DNA of 64,000 nt from Branchiostoma belcheri (taxonomy: Eukaryota; Chordata; Leptocardii; Amphioxiformes; Branchiostomatidae): NCBI RefSeq assembly GCF_001625305.1, contig NW_017804487.1:1269023-1333022 (forward strand), in the 5' to 3' direction. This document shows positions 10,601 to 20,627 of the stretch, piece by piece (positions within the stretch are counted from its first letter, which is position 1; each line of letters opens with the position of its first letter). The position numbers were made by a program, and so were the translations under genes. Below the pieces are notes generated by a model. It saw only the letters and a list, made by a program, of their open reading frames with translations, was not told the origin of the DNA and made no database searches.

Positions 10601-13600
10601 ACCCTTGCGACGATCCCGGCCGCTTCAACGACACCCAAGTCCAGCGTGAACTAAGCTGCATGGCCAAAGAAAACGACATCTACATTGTCGCAAACTTAGG
10701 CGACAAACAGTTTTGCGACGTTTCTGAGGACAGCTCCTGCCCTGCTGACGGTAGATACCAGTTTAACACGGACGTGGTCTTCGATAACCAAGGCACAATC
10801 ATCGCCAGGTACCACAAGGAGCACCTGTTCATGAACGAACTCCAGTTCAACCGTCCGCCGTCAGTGGAGTTCACAACTTTCCAGACCCTGTTCGGGAAGT
10901 TCGGTGTCTTCACCTGTTTTGATATTCTGTTCCACGACCCTGCCGTAGGTTTGGTGGAAGATTACGGCGTGGATACAATCGTGTTCCCCACGGCTTGGAT
11001 GGACGTTTTACCTCTTTTCGTATCCGTGGAATTCCACCAAGCCTGGGCCATAGGCATGGGTGTCAACTTCCTGTCGGCTAACACACACGTCATCGAAAGA
11101 CGTATGAGCGGAAGTACTATCTCCACCCCTTCCGGTGCCGTTAGCTACTATCACGACATGAACTCGACTGAAGGAAGGCTATTGGTCGCAGAAGTCCCCA
11201 TCAAACCAATGAAAAGGGCCGTTACAACCACTGAGCTACCAATCACAGAGCACGACACAGCTTTCATTTCTGACTTGTTCGGTGACCCCTTCACTTTCGT
11301 TGAGCTGCAGAAGGAAAGTGACTACGTCATTGTCTGTCAAAATGGCTTGTGCTGTAGCCTAAATTACACTAAATCAGGAAGCTCGTCGGAAATCTACGCT
11401 TTCGGCGCCTTTGACGACCTTCACACGAATGAAGGACAATACTACCTGCAGATCTGCGCACTCGTCAAGTGCGCCGACTCGTCACGTGACAGCTGCGGCC
11501 AGCCGACCAGCGACGCGCAGACGACATTCTCCCACCTCCAGTTGGCAGGAAACTTCAAGTTCCCTCACGTCTTCCCAGAGGTTCTGACGAAGGATGTTGG
11601 TATCGACCTTGCAGTGGGCGAATGGAGTTATGAAGACGGTACCTTAGTGAGCACATCCGGGATCTCCAAACCCCTACTTTCAGCCGCTCTATTCGGAAGG
11701 GTGTACGAAAGGGATGACGGGAAATTCCAACATGCAAGTGGCGCGAAGCAGCTCTACCCTTACCCCCTTCTGCTGTTCATCATATTCTCTGTGTTACAGG
11801 GCATCTTAGTCGAATGATTGGAACTGTATAAGGAAATTTGCTCTGCACCAGAGGCGTTGCCAAAAAGGCACCTACTGCACAAGGCTGTGCTTACAGATGC
11901 TGTTTTTGATTTTGTTTTTATTAGCCAAAACTTGTATTCAAGGATTGCACTGAAGTTTCCTTGTGTGTGTGCGCGCGCGCGCGTGTGTGTGTTTGATTGT
12001 GTGAGTGTGTTTGATAGCGTGTGTGTGTGTTATTGATAGCGCGTGTGTGTTATTGATAGTGTGAGTGTGTTTGAGTGTGTGTGTGTGTGTTTGATAGTGT
12101 GAGTGTGTCTGTATGAGTGTGTGTCTGTTGCATGTTTGTGTGTGTGTGCGAGTGTGTGTGGGTGAGTGTCTGTGTTTCGTGTTTGTGTGTGTTGCGTGGT
12201 AAGGATAAAGGACAGGTGTGTTTAACGTACTGAGTGTGAATAGTATGTTTGCCTGTTTATGGATGGTATTCAGCACCAATGGCAGGTATGTTTAACGGGT
12301 GTTTGCCTATGTGTGGACACTACCAGTGTTCAGCAACAAGGACAGGTGTGGTTGCCTGTGTGTGGATGATGATCAACACCAAGAATAGGGGAGGGACTTT
12401 ATCCTCAAAATCTGCTTGGAGATAGGATATAAGCGACTATTGCCCGAGATATGTGGGATGGTGATAACTTGTTCTGTTCATTCTAGAAGTATATTGTAGT
12501 GAAGCGGCAATGTGCCTTCAAGAGAAGATCAACTGAGGACATGGCCATGGTAGGTACAGCTACAAACCTAGCTGAAATGCCATCTAACGGCTAATTCTTG
12601 AATTACACCTAGAGATGCTGCTCCATGGTTACGTCCACCACTGTAAGGTTGTCAGACATGCACATGTAGCTATTCTACAGTAGTTACAATCCACTGTAAC
12701 ATCATTCTTCCTTAAACTTTCACGCTTTCAAGCTTGTGTGTTACGCCAAAGGGAAATTATACCGTCTATACACATACGGATAAAAAATTCCCAGCCTAGG
12801 TTGAGGACGTTGGTGTGTTTAAATACTCAAATATGGATGCATTGAAATAAAGTCCAACGTGACAAATATTGGTGCTGCTTGGTTCCTTATTGAATATGAA
12901 AAATCAGGCATATTAGCTTGTGTATAGGGTTATATTTCAAGATACGAACATGTATGGTTCAAGACAAAATGTTTTTTAAAGAGCTTCCACAATTTATCAT
13001 ACAGTAAAATTAAGGCCATCCTTGCCAAAACTTCCGCGGAACACCAGTAACCAAGTCAGGGCCCGGCCGGGTTGTTTGAATGAACGAGAAAATAAAAAAA
13101 AATACATGTCGAGAATATGCACGAACTATGGTTATGACTATGCTTATCTTTTAAAAGTTTTGTGTATTTTATTATCTTTTGTATTATACTTTCCGGCTAG
13201 GAAATGAGTCCCTAGCATAATGTACTCTACTTCCAAACAGCCTTACCCCATGCGGTAGTGTTAGGGACCACCCATTTCAGCACCAAGGACGTCTCCCATA
13301 GACACACCATTAGGCCACAGCAAGTAATTTTTATGGATGACATCAGCACGCACATTAATTTTCGCCTGATTTTGAAAAAAAAAATTTTGTTGCCTTCTGA
13401 CAGTGGTCAACATGCCGAAAATGAGCAAAGATGTCTGTTGCCATGCCGGAAGGTGGATGGCAGATAACTATGAAGAGAGGTAACAAGAAAAGGCTCTGAT
13501 TTAATGTTTTGTTTCTTACTTTGATGCAGCGATATGTGATACTGGCTGTGTATATGTGATGTTCCCACTGAATCAAAACCATTTGTGCAATGATTGAGTC

Positions 13601-16600
13601 AAAATTCTAAAATGTAGGAATCTAACTTGTTTTTTTTTCGGCCCGTCTTTTTTTTCCGCCCGCTCGTATTAAATTTGGAGTCATCCATAAAATTTACTTG
13701 CTGTGGCCTTACCATGCATAAAGGGTAAAAGAAGGGCCTGCATGGGGGTTCCCAACAAGTAGGACTGCTGGTGAAATAAATAAACTGAAACACATTATGC
13801 TGAATTCAGGAAGTCAACTACACAAAATGTGGCCATATCAGTACAAACTTAAGTTAAAAACATCCAATTTAAGTATGGTAAATCAATACAACTTGACTAC
13901 ACCTAACACTAGTAACAGTAACAGAAAAGAGCTCTCACAGTCATACATATACATGGACAGAAGTAGAAGAATACCTAAGAAAACAATGCCAACTCACATG
14001 TAGAAGGATACCATAGAGTCCCATAGCTGACACAGCCAGGCCAGCTGACAGTGCAACACACATCCTTGGACGGAAAGACTGCACCTGGACTCGGTTGAAC
14101 ATGTAGCCTATCAGAACACCTGAAACAAGTATAGACTCATATCAGACCTTGGAAATAGATTTTTCCATGGTAGTTGTATGTTCACAGCTTTTGCGGTCAC
14201 TTCTGTACAACAAAGTTATCATTCTCTCTCTCTCTCTCTCCAGTCGCCTATTGTTTATTGTTAGAAATAATTTGCTGATTTTCTTTTTGCTGCACCGTGA
14301 ACATAGTGGGGTCGCGTGGCGTAGTGATAGCATGTTCAGCCCAGGTCCAAGAGGTCCCGAGTTCGAATCCTGCCCGGTGTCACTGATCTTGTGCCCTTGG
14401 GAAAGGCACTTAACACGACTTTCCTCACTTCACTCAGGTGTACATGAGTACATGTACCTAGCTTTGGCTAGGGATGTCCCTTGGATAGGACATTAAGGTG
14501 GCGCTGAGGTCTCGTGGGGTGGTGCAGGGAGGGTATAGGAGTCGGTGACTTCTCAACCTCGTAGCGTCGTAAGATTTAGTTCAAATTTAATGAAATTCAC
14601 ACACAAGTAACAAAAATATGTGTGGATCACATAAATAAAATGTTTTGCAGGAGAAAGTGAGACAATTTAGCAAATTTGTACCTCAAAACTCAACTTCCGG
14701 TTCGTGGGGTCCCAATCCGTTTGTGGCAAGTTTAGTGCCTAAAGCTGTCCTAATATCACTAAAACTTTAGTCTAAAGTCATTACTAACACTACAGGCCAT
14801 GTCCTTATAAAATCATTTTTCAACATTTTGACCAAATTCAACAGATATTAGAGAAATAAGCTTGATTTTTGACGCAAAACTCTGGTGTGTCTCTCGGTCG
14901 GGGCAACGACCTCTCCAAAAATGTAACTTTATACGGCCAAGGAAAGGGGTCAACCCCACCACGTGAAACACCCAAATAAGGCATGAACCGAATGAATCCG
15001 GAGAAAAATTGCCACAAAAAAGAGGTATCCATTGGCTCCGATGTTTGCCGAAGATGCAAATGAGGCCTGTTATGTAGCCCCACTGCACTGCATTAATTGG
15101 AATAATCCCCGTGACGTTCCCACTGGGAACGATCCTGGCAGGGCTGGGATCTGCCTCGCACATGTGTGGACGAGTCCAACTCAAAACAAGTAGCATGCAG
15201 GTTCCATATTGTGTTTTGAGTCCATAGTTACATGAAACTACTTACAGTTTGTAGTTAATTTTCATTTCTTTGTTAGTATTTTGCTACCTTATAGCGACAA
15301 ACATGTATAGTGTGCACCAATAAGTTGTCTACATAAAAGAAACCCTTTTCTTACGTGGTATCTCCCAAGTACCACAGTGGTCGTTACTATCGCTCCAAGA
15401 TACAGCATGTTCAGGGGTAATCACATGTTTTAATGAAGGGAAACAATATTTTAATGTGATGCTAAAGGCTACAACTCTTTTTATATGACACACAGTGTGT
15501 ATACAGTGTATTTATCCCTGTCTTTTGTAAGAAACATCCTTCAGTGTAAGCGGGTTGGGTCTTGTGGGCGTAATTGACACCACCCTCCTGTCACAGCTGC
15601 TAGCTCTCCCATCTGAATACATCAAGATTCGGGCAACTTCGGACACGTTCCACATGAGTGATAATTGTAACCTCAGCGCCACCTTAAATGGAGGTCCCGT
15701 GTTATCAAATCTTTATTGAATATCAACATGGCAGACGTGCCGAAGTACTTCGGTCACGTCTGAATTGGATTGACATTTTACAATTATACATCATACAACA
15801 ACATCACAATAGATTAAAAACATCATCATCATTTAAAAATCAGCATCAAAAACACGTAGGTTAAAATAGTTCAATTTCAGTTTAAAATACAATTTATATA
15901 TATACATATACATACATATCACAAGTCTTTAACGGCTCTTACAATGAAGGAATTTTTGTGTCTGTCCGATCGGCTTAATGGGAGCTTAAACTGATTGCTG
16001 TTCTTCCTAAGATTATATACAGTGTTCTCTCTTGGTGGGATAAAGTCATTGCAGGGGTTGGTGGGGTCTTGTAGAATCTGTTTTAGCTCTCTCAGTGATG
16101 CATCCCTCCTCCTTGACTCGAGAGTGGGCAAGTATCCATGGGGAACTCCGCAAATCCTGAGGCACAGCTTCTGAACTCTTTCCACCTCGTCTGACAGACA
16201 ACGCGGAAGACCGGCCCAGACGGGGGACCCATACTCCAACACAGGTCGGATAAAGGACTTGTAGATTTGCAGTAGTACTTCCGTGGGTAGGGCAGCACGC
16301 CTAGCTACACGCAGGTAGTGTATGCGCGGCTGGACCTTTGCTAGCATGTATTCCACATGAGGACCCCACTTAAGGTCGTTGCTGACCACAATTCCAAGGA
16401 GCTTGAGGGAGGTCACTCTCTCAACGGATTCACCATTCAAGGTAAGTGGAGGGGGTACTACAGGGCTGCGGCGACAACTGATGACCATATCTTTGGTCTT
16501 TTTAGCATTGGCATTCATGCAGAAAGAGTTTGCCCAGGCGTCAACTTTGTCCAGTGCCACCTGCATTAGACCCGGCAAGGAGGCCATCAAAAACTCTGAG

Positions 16601-19600
16601 TTCGTTAGATCGTCAGCATATTTAACTGGTGTGATGCTCGGTGGAATTCCTTGATCTAAACTGTTCATGGCGATAATGAAAAGAGTCGGGGAGAGAATCC
16701 CCCCTTGGGGTGTACCTGCGAGCACCGGTGTTTGGAGAGAGCCACACCCCACGCACGTTAAAGAACCCACCACACTTATTGAAAAAAGAAGGGGACCTTC
16801 CTGGTGTGAGTGGTTCAAATGTTACGGTCTGGTCTCAGGTTTGACATCTTGAAGAGGTGATAATCACCTGTTATGTCAATCCTTCCACAAATGTGGTAAA
16901 TCTTCATAAACTAAAAAAAATAAAATAAAATATAGTTCTGTGAAGACCTTCATTTTTCTCAGACTGCGACCTTTTGCTATCGTGAGCATAAAGTGAATTA
17001 CAGCAATATACATGTACTAGTATTGAAAGGAAAGAAGTATAGTACACTAAATTTCATACTGACCTACAGCTGTGCCAAACACCACCTGGTGTGGGAAGTG
17101 TGTAGCGATGAACAATCTGGACACACCGGCTGCTGTGAGAATCAGACTGTACACCAGCCAGGGAGCAGCTCTGATCACCGGGTTCCTGAAAATTCAACAC
17201 AGTTGATTTTATCCTAATATTAATGTTTCTTTCCTTAGCACATCTGTTTGTGGTTGCCTGTACCAAAGTTAATGTACATTCTTGCATCAATTATACTTCT
17301 TTTCTTTTTTTTTTCCTAAAGTGCGAAGTACATTATGGTGGTGTCGGGTGGCGTAGTGGTAGATCATTCGACTGTGAACCGGGAGACCCAGGTTCGATCC
17401 CGAGTCGTACCCGGGAGATGTCTGGACATGCGCCTGACGTTGTGTCCTTGGGAAAGGTACTTGTACTTTACACGACTTTCCTCACTCCACCCAGGTGTGA
17501 TTGGGTACCTAACTTCGGTTGGGGCACGCCATATTGAGGTCACCTGGTGACGCCAAATGGCAGCCGCACAGACCCTTGCGACAGTTCCACAAAAATATGG
17601 GTGGAACAAATATGTATCATGTGTATTATCATTTTATGTGTATTATTATGTGTACTAGTATTATTACCATTTGTATCATGTGATTGTAAACCCTGCATCA
17701 CTTCAGCACTATATGGCTGCGATTGCACTGGTGATGTTTGGCCAATAACCATTTATTTATTTACATCTAGAGCCTGCATTTTAACCTTCTCCGTGCTGCC
17801 TAACCTGTAGTAACAAACATAGAATTGGGAGCTGAACTGCTCCTTCAGTGTGCTGAAGGTTAACCAGGTAGTGAATGCTTTCCAAAGTTTTACAAGCCTG
17901 ACAAATCCTGTTGAGATTGTCATTATTTAAGTAGGTCTGATATTTCCATTGTAGCAAACCTTTTCCAACTGTTACTTGGAGCTGCTGATAGATCTGACAT
18001 CAGACCAGACGCCACCACCCACAGGACTGCTGCTGTCACCATGCAATGGCCTGAGGGGCTGCCTGAAGGGAAAAACAGTAGAAACATCACGTCAATATAT
18101 TTGTAAATAAGGAATCAGAGATTTCAGACTTCCAGGAAGTATTTGGGTTTTCGTGAATTTCAAGTTCACAGACCTGTTGGAAGTGTTTGGGGTTTTCTGC
18201 CTTTATTGGAACTGTGGAGAGGATTGTATGATGTAATTCAATTGGGTATTATATCACATCCTGAATCTCTCTGCCCACTTACTGAGTCCCCTTTAGGCTT
18301 GGCCTGCCCATCAATCATGTGTCAAAATCACCTCCCGACCACCATACAATGTACATCTGAAGCAAATGGGGCAGAGACACGAACCCACAACTCAGCCACC
18401 AAAAACAATTAATACTTCCAGGCAGTCAGTGGTTCTTTATAGAGGTAAAGTATAAAATTGGTGACGAAAAAAAAATCTAAAGGTTGATAATGATATTGAT
18501 AGACAAATGCAATTGTAAGATTGATTTTGACAAATACCTACTCTCCAAGCAGAGGTTTGGGTTTGGGGTTATTTTTGGCATGTTTTAGGTCTTTTTATTT
18601 CGGGTTTCNNNNNNNNNNNNNNNNNNNNTCTCTTTTATTTTTTTGGTGGGAAAAAATTCAGTGCAAAAGAGAAACTCAGATAAAAAAAGCCTAAAAACAC
18701 GCCAAAAATAACCCCAAACCCAAACCTCTGCTTGGAGGGTAAGAAATACCTGGTCCAGTCTCACAGGTCAGGGAATACTGCTCCAGATGTGGTGCTTTTC
18801 CTTCTTCAAATATCTCAGGATCCTTAATCCACCAAAAAGGGCGCTCTCCGTGTAGCATCCTAAAAAGAAACAAACATTATTTATCAAACTTTCATCTTTC
18901 TGTTCAAAAGAAAATATGTTATCAGACATTTCCGTCTTCGGCAGCATCGGAAGGTCCCTCATGCAATCCTCTGCTTCCTGAATTCCTGCTGGCTCTGGAC
19001 CATTGCCATTTCCTGTGTCTGACCTTTTGACCTGTCATTCTGTCAAATTTCTACCAACCAACACAATGTCAACCTACTCTGACAAGCAGACACACAAACA
19101 CACAACTCAGCCACCCAAAAACAATACTACAATGCCCTGAAATGATAATACAAACTCACAATGACCCACTTACTTTTGTCACATTATCATAATCATTTAT
19201 CAAACTTAACCCTAACTGTAATGTTACTAGTTAGTATATTACTTATATACTGTTTACCCCCAAATTACATGTACACTTCTCTACACATTTTGATGTGAAG
19301 CCTACTACTAAAGGGGGGCCTGCATGGGGGGTTCCCGACAACGCTCTATGCTAAATTTTGCGAGCTACGTATTACGCTGAATTCAGGAAACCTCTCGATT
19401 ACGCTTTACGATAAATTCCAAGTGGATACAACGCATTACGTAGAATTAAAACGGTGAATACGCTCTACGCAAAACATGCATTAATTACACTAACGTTATA
19501 TGTTGCATTAGAGCGGTCCGTCTACACTATATGTAGAAATAAAACGGCTGATTACGCTCTGCGGAAAAGGGCAAGGGAATGAGAGGAAAAGTCACTCATC

Positions 19601-19919
19601 GGAGACTCTAGTCTTTCTTACATCATGCTCACTCCATGGAAGGGGGCGGGGTCATCCAAAGTTCAAAGGGGGAGGGGGGCACGTACCATTTCAGGATGAG
19701 GTTGGTCCACTCAGAAATAATGGCGACTAGGAGCGCTCTCAGCCCGACACTCCTGCTGAACACCAGCGCCAAGGGGAAGTACACGAGGAACGCGTGTCTG
19801 GGGTCTCCCATCCGGGTCAGGAACAACAAGACGTCCGCAAAATCAGAAAATGTCGTCTGCAGCCACTGGATGAACGAAACTCCCTCCAAGTGTAGGAGCA
19901 ACATGACAACCTGAGGCAT
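7631..19919 (-). CDS. G6PC3: Glucose-6-phosphatase catalytic subunit, G6PC3-like
   Basis: Six exons on the minus strand, 19919-19687, 18859-18750, 18062-17960, 17185-17064, 14119-13998 and 8041-7631, encode about 366 residues, close to the family length. The enzyme hydrolyses phosphorylated sugars in the ER lumen and spans the ER membrane about nine times. The phosphatase signature is visible: Arg in GERPFWW, the catalytic His in SPSGHCM, and Arg and His in SRLFIATHFPHQV. The Cys after the first His and the EWTNLILKW stretch favour G6PC3 over G6PC1. The ATG at 19919 was chosen because it gives the usual N-terminal length; the frame is open to a GTG at 19928. Intron 5 (8042-13997) contains a complete vanin gene on the other strand, and intron 4 contains nested transposons. 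The exon 2 donor sits at a transposon target duplication. Confidence 0.93.
8175..8579. mobile_element. Inverted-repeat element, GGCCACACCGACTTAA family
   Basis: The arms GGCCACACCGACTTAA and TTAAGACGGTGTGGCC bracket about 405 bp, with GGATGACATCC-type subterminal words, and TTA occurs on both outer sides. A short extra end fragment lies at 8072-8095. A 3-bp TTA/TAA duplication suggests the PIF/Harbinger superfamily. Confidence 0.8.
8999..9135 (+). mobile_element. SINE 3'-tail fragment
   Basis: The run GAAAAGAGCAGGGGTCATTC, then GGTGTGAGTGGGTCAATCAA, then GGCGGTTCACTGGCTATGCA corresponds to the 3' half of the tRNA-derived SINE seen complete in reverse at 27968-28358. Confidence 0.65.
9473..11817 (+). 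CDS. VNN: Vanin-like pantetheinase (biotinidase/vanin family)
   Basis: Two exons, 9473-9679 and 10492-11817, give a 510-residue protein, the usual length for VNN1-3. Vanins hydrolyse pantetheine to pantothenate and cysteamine at the cell surface. Seen here: a signal peptide (MKTLGTLTFLWMAQTVWC), the nitrilase-fold Glu in FPEDGIYG, the Lys in RYHKEHLF and the nucleophile Cys in FTCFDILFHDPA. A cysteine-rich C-terminal domain (CQNGLCCSLNY, LQICALVKCADS) and a hydrophobic C-terminus suited to a GPI-anchor signal follow. The gene lies wholly inside intron 5 of G6PC3 on the opposite strand. Exon 1 has the expected AAVYEHAVM start. Biotinidase is an alternative, but the family assignment is firm. 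Confidence 0.95.
11818..12870 (+). other. Likely VNN 3' UTR with TG microsatellite and degenerate 60-70-bp repeats
   Basis: After the stop there is a long (TG)n/(TGTGAG)n tract at about 11961-12195. Three imperfect units follow at about 12200-12390, containing GGACAGGTGTG ... TGCCTGT ... GGATG ... CAGCACC. AATAAA at 12846-12851 is a plausible polyadenylation signal. Confidence 0.6.
13313..13708. mobile_element. Inverted-repeat element, GGCCACAGCAAGTAA family
   Basis: The left end GGCCACAGCAAGTAATTTTT and the right end AAATTTACTTGCTGTGGCC are flanked by TTA on each side. It is about 396 bp, with internal similarity to the copies at 31237-31649 and 63339-63734. Confidence 0.85.
14497..15683. 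mobile_element. TTAA-flanked inverted-repeat transposon
   Basis: The termini are perfect 14-bp inverted repeats (GGTGGCGCTGAGGT ... ACCTCAGCGCCACC), and TTAA occurs at 14493-14496 and 15684-15687. TTAA duplication is typical of piggyBac and Kolobok elements. The 1187-bp interior shows no transposase, so it is probably non-autonomous. Confidence 0.85.
15703..16720 (-). mobile_element. 5'-truncated non-LTR retrotransposon (LINE) with reverse-transcriptase remnant
   Basis: A minus-strand frame at 15919 to about 16720 encodes the C-terminal half of a LINE reverse transcriptase: GTPQGGILSP (palm), VKYADD (catalytic), LKLLGI and the thumb region. It ends with TAG at 15919. The sequence at 15703-15918 is its 3' UTR. 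The 5' end is truncated where it meets the SINE at about 16720; the ORF upstream of that, to 16818, is SINE sequence. It lacks the endonuclease and is not a host gene. Confidence 0.85.
17336..17605 (+). mobile_element. tRNA-derived SINE
   Basis: GTGTCGGGTGGCGTAGTGGT begins a tRNA-like head with a B-box-like GGTTCGATCCC. The shared body (TGTCCTTGGGAAAGGTACTT, CACGACTTTCCTCACTCCAC) follows. It lies in intron 3 of G6PC3 and is not a functional tRNA gene. Confidence 0.8.
18540..18743. mobile_element. hAT-like inverted-repeat element abutting a splice donor
   Basis: The arms CTCCAAGCAGAGGTTTGGG and CCCAAACCTCTGCTTGGAG bracket an AT-rich centre that contains a 20-base N gap (18609-18628). The 8-bp word AAATACCT occurs at 18532-18539 and 18744-18751, a target duplication of hAT size. 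On the minus strand the right copy contains the donor of G6PC3 exon 2. Confidence 0.8.
19345..19565. repeat. Degenerate 31-bp tandem repeats (ATTACGCTTTACG-like)
   Basis: About six or seven imperfect units carry ATTACGCT or TACGCTCTACG followed by AAATT. They lie just upstream of a GGGGGCCTGCATGGGGGGTTC word that recurs at 13735. No coding potential was recognised. Confidence 0.55.
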
Positions 19920-20430
19920 TTCTGACACAAAATCTCGGTCTACCAGCCCGGGGAAGTCAAGAAAACTACTTTAGTCGATATTCTCAACCTCAAACTGTCA
20001 TAAATCTGACGAAAACACCTGTAATTTTTGATAAACGACGTCCGAGACGTCGAATCTCGTGCCCGGGAGTGACACGTTTCAGACTAGCCTTCCCGTCATG
20101 CTTTGCCACAGGGAACCTGAACTTTTGGTTGGAAATTAATATAAAATCTAGCAGAACGTATTTTAGACCGCACCAATAATAAAATATTCCCTCCCCATCC
20201 ATACTTTTTTTTGCAATAATCTGATTTTTGATCTGGCCTAATCTGGTGCTACGAAAGTTTAATGATCTTTTAAATAGTTAGTAAGTTACAGCCTGATTTA
20301 AATCAAAACTCCTTGATCCCCCTGATCAAATCATAACGTTAACTTTTGTGAAGATTAATCATCCAGGATAATACTAATAAGAAAAGTTTGAATCTTTACT
20401 TCTGGATAAAATAAGAAAATAATGTCAGAC

Positions 20431-20461
20431 GTTTCAGACGCCGTCCGGCATCTTTCATCAG
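20431..20461 (-). ncRNA. Hammerhead ribozyme core, left end of the Penelope pair
   Basis: The reverse complement of the right-end core. On the minus strand it reads CTGATGA, then a helix with GATGCC and GGCGTC arms, then GAAAC. Hammerhead motifs in terminal repeats are a known feature of Penelope-like elements. Confidence 0.7.
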
Positions 20462-20627
20462 TGAAATATTCAAAATTGCGGTAGAACTCGGAACGGCACC
20501 GTTAATTCTAAAAGTATTTATGTTCTAAATAAACAAATAATAAGTTAGCAACAAGCGTTCTATAGATTCTATATACAATACACATGGTAAAGTATTAACT
20601 AATGTAATGATAAAGATAAGTGAGTCC

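Larger units (their letters stand above)
14309..16850 (+). mobile_element. tRNA-derived SINE split by two later insertions
   Basis: The SINE head (GGGGTCGCGTGGCGTAGTG, B-box-like GAGTTCGAATCC) runs to 14496 at GGACATTAA. It resumes at 15684 with TTAAATGGAGGTCCCGTGT and again at about 16722 with GTGTTTGGAGAGAGCCACAC, ending near 16850. The order matches the uninterrupted copy at 27968-28358 (reverse strand). The gaps are filled by a TTAA-type element and a LINE. Confidence 0.8.

Noticed and set aside
11938..12279. Open frame rich in THT repeats
   Set aside because: It is the antisense of the TG tract after the vanin gene and has no conserved domain.
14813..15196. 127-codon minus-strand frame inside the TTAA element
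   Set aside because: No transposase motif and no splice context; probably chance within a non-autonomous element.
16721..16818. N-terminal extension of the LINE frame
   Set aside because: This part is SINE sequence read in antisense, not LINE protein.
17345..17410. Possible tRNA gene
   Set aside because: The A- and B-box-like words belong to a SINE head with the shared SINE body behind them; no clean cloverleaf.
19917..19928. GTG start for G6PC3 at 19928
   Set aside because: Non-ATG initiation is not needed; the ATG at 19919 gives the normal N-terminus.
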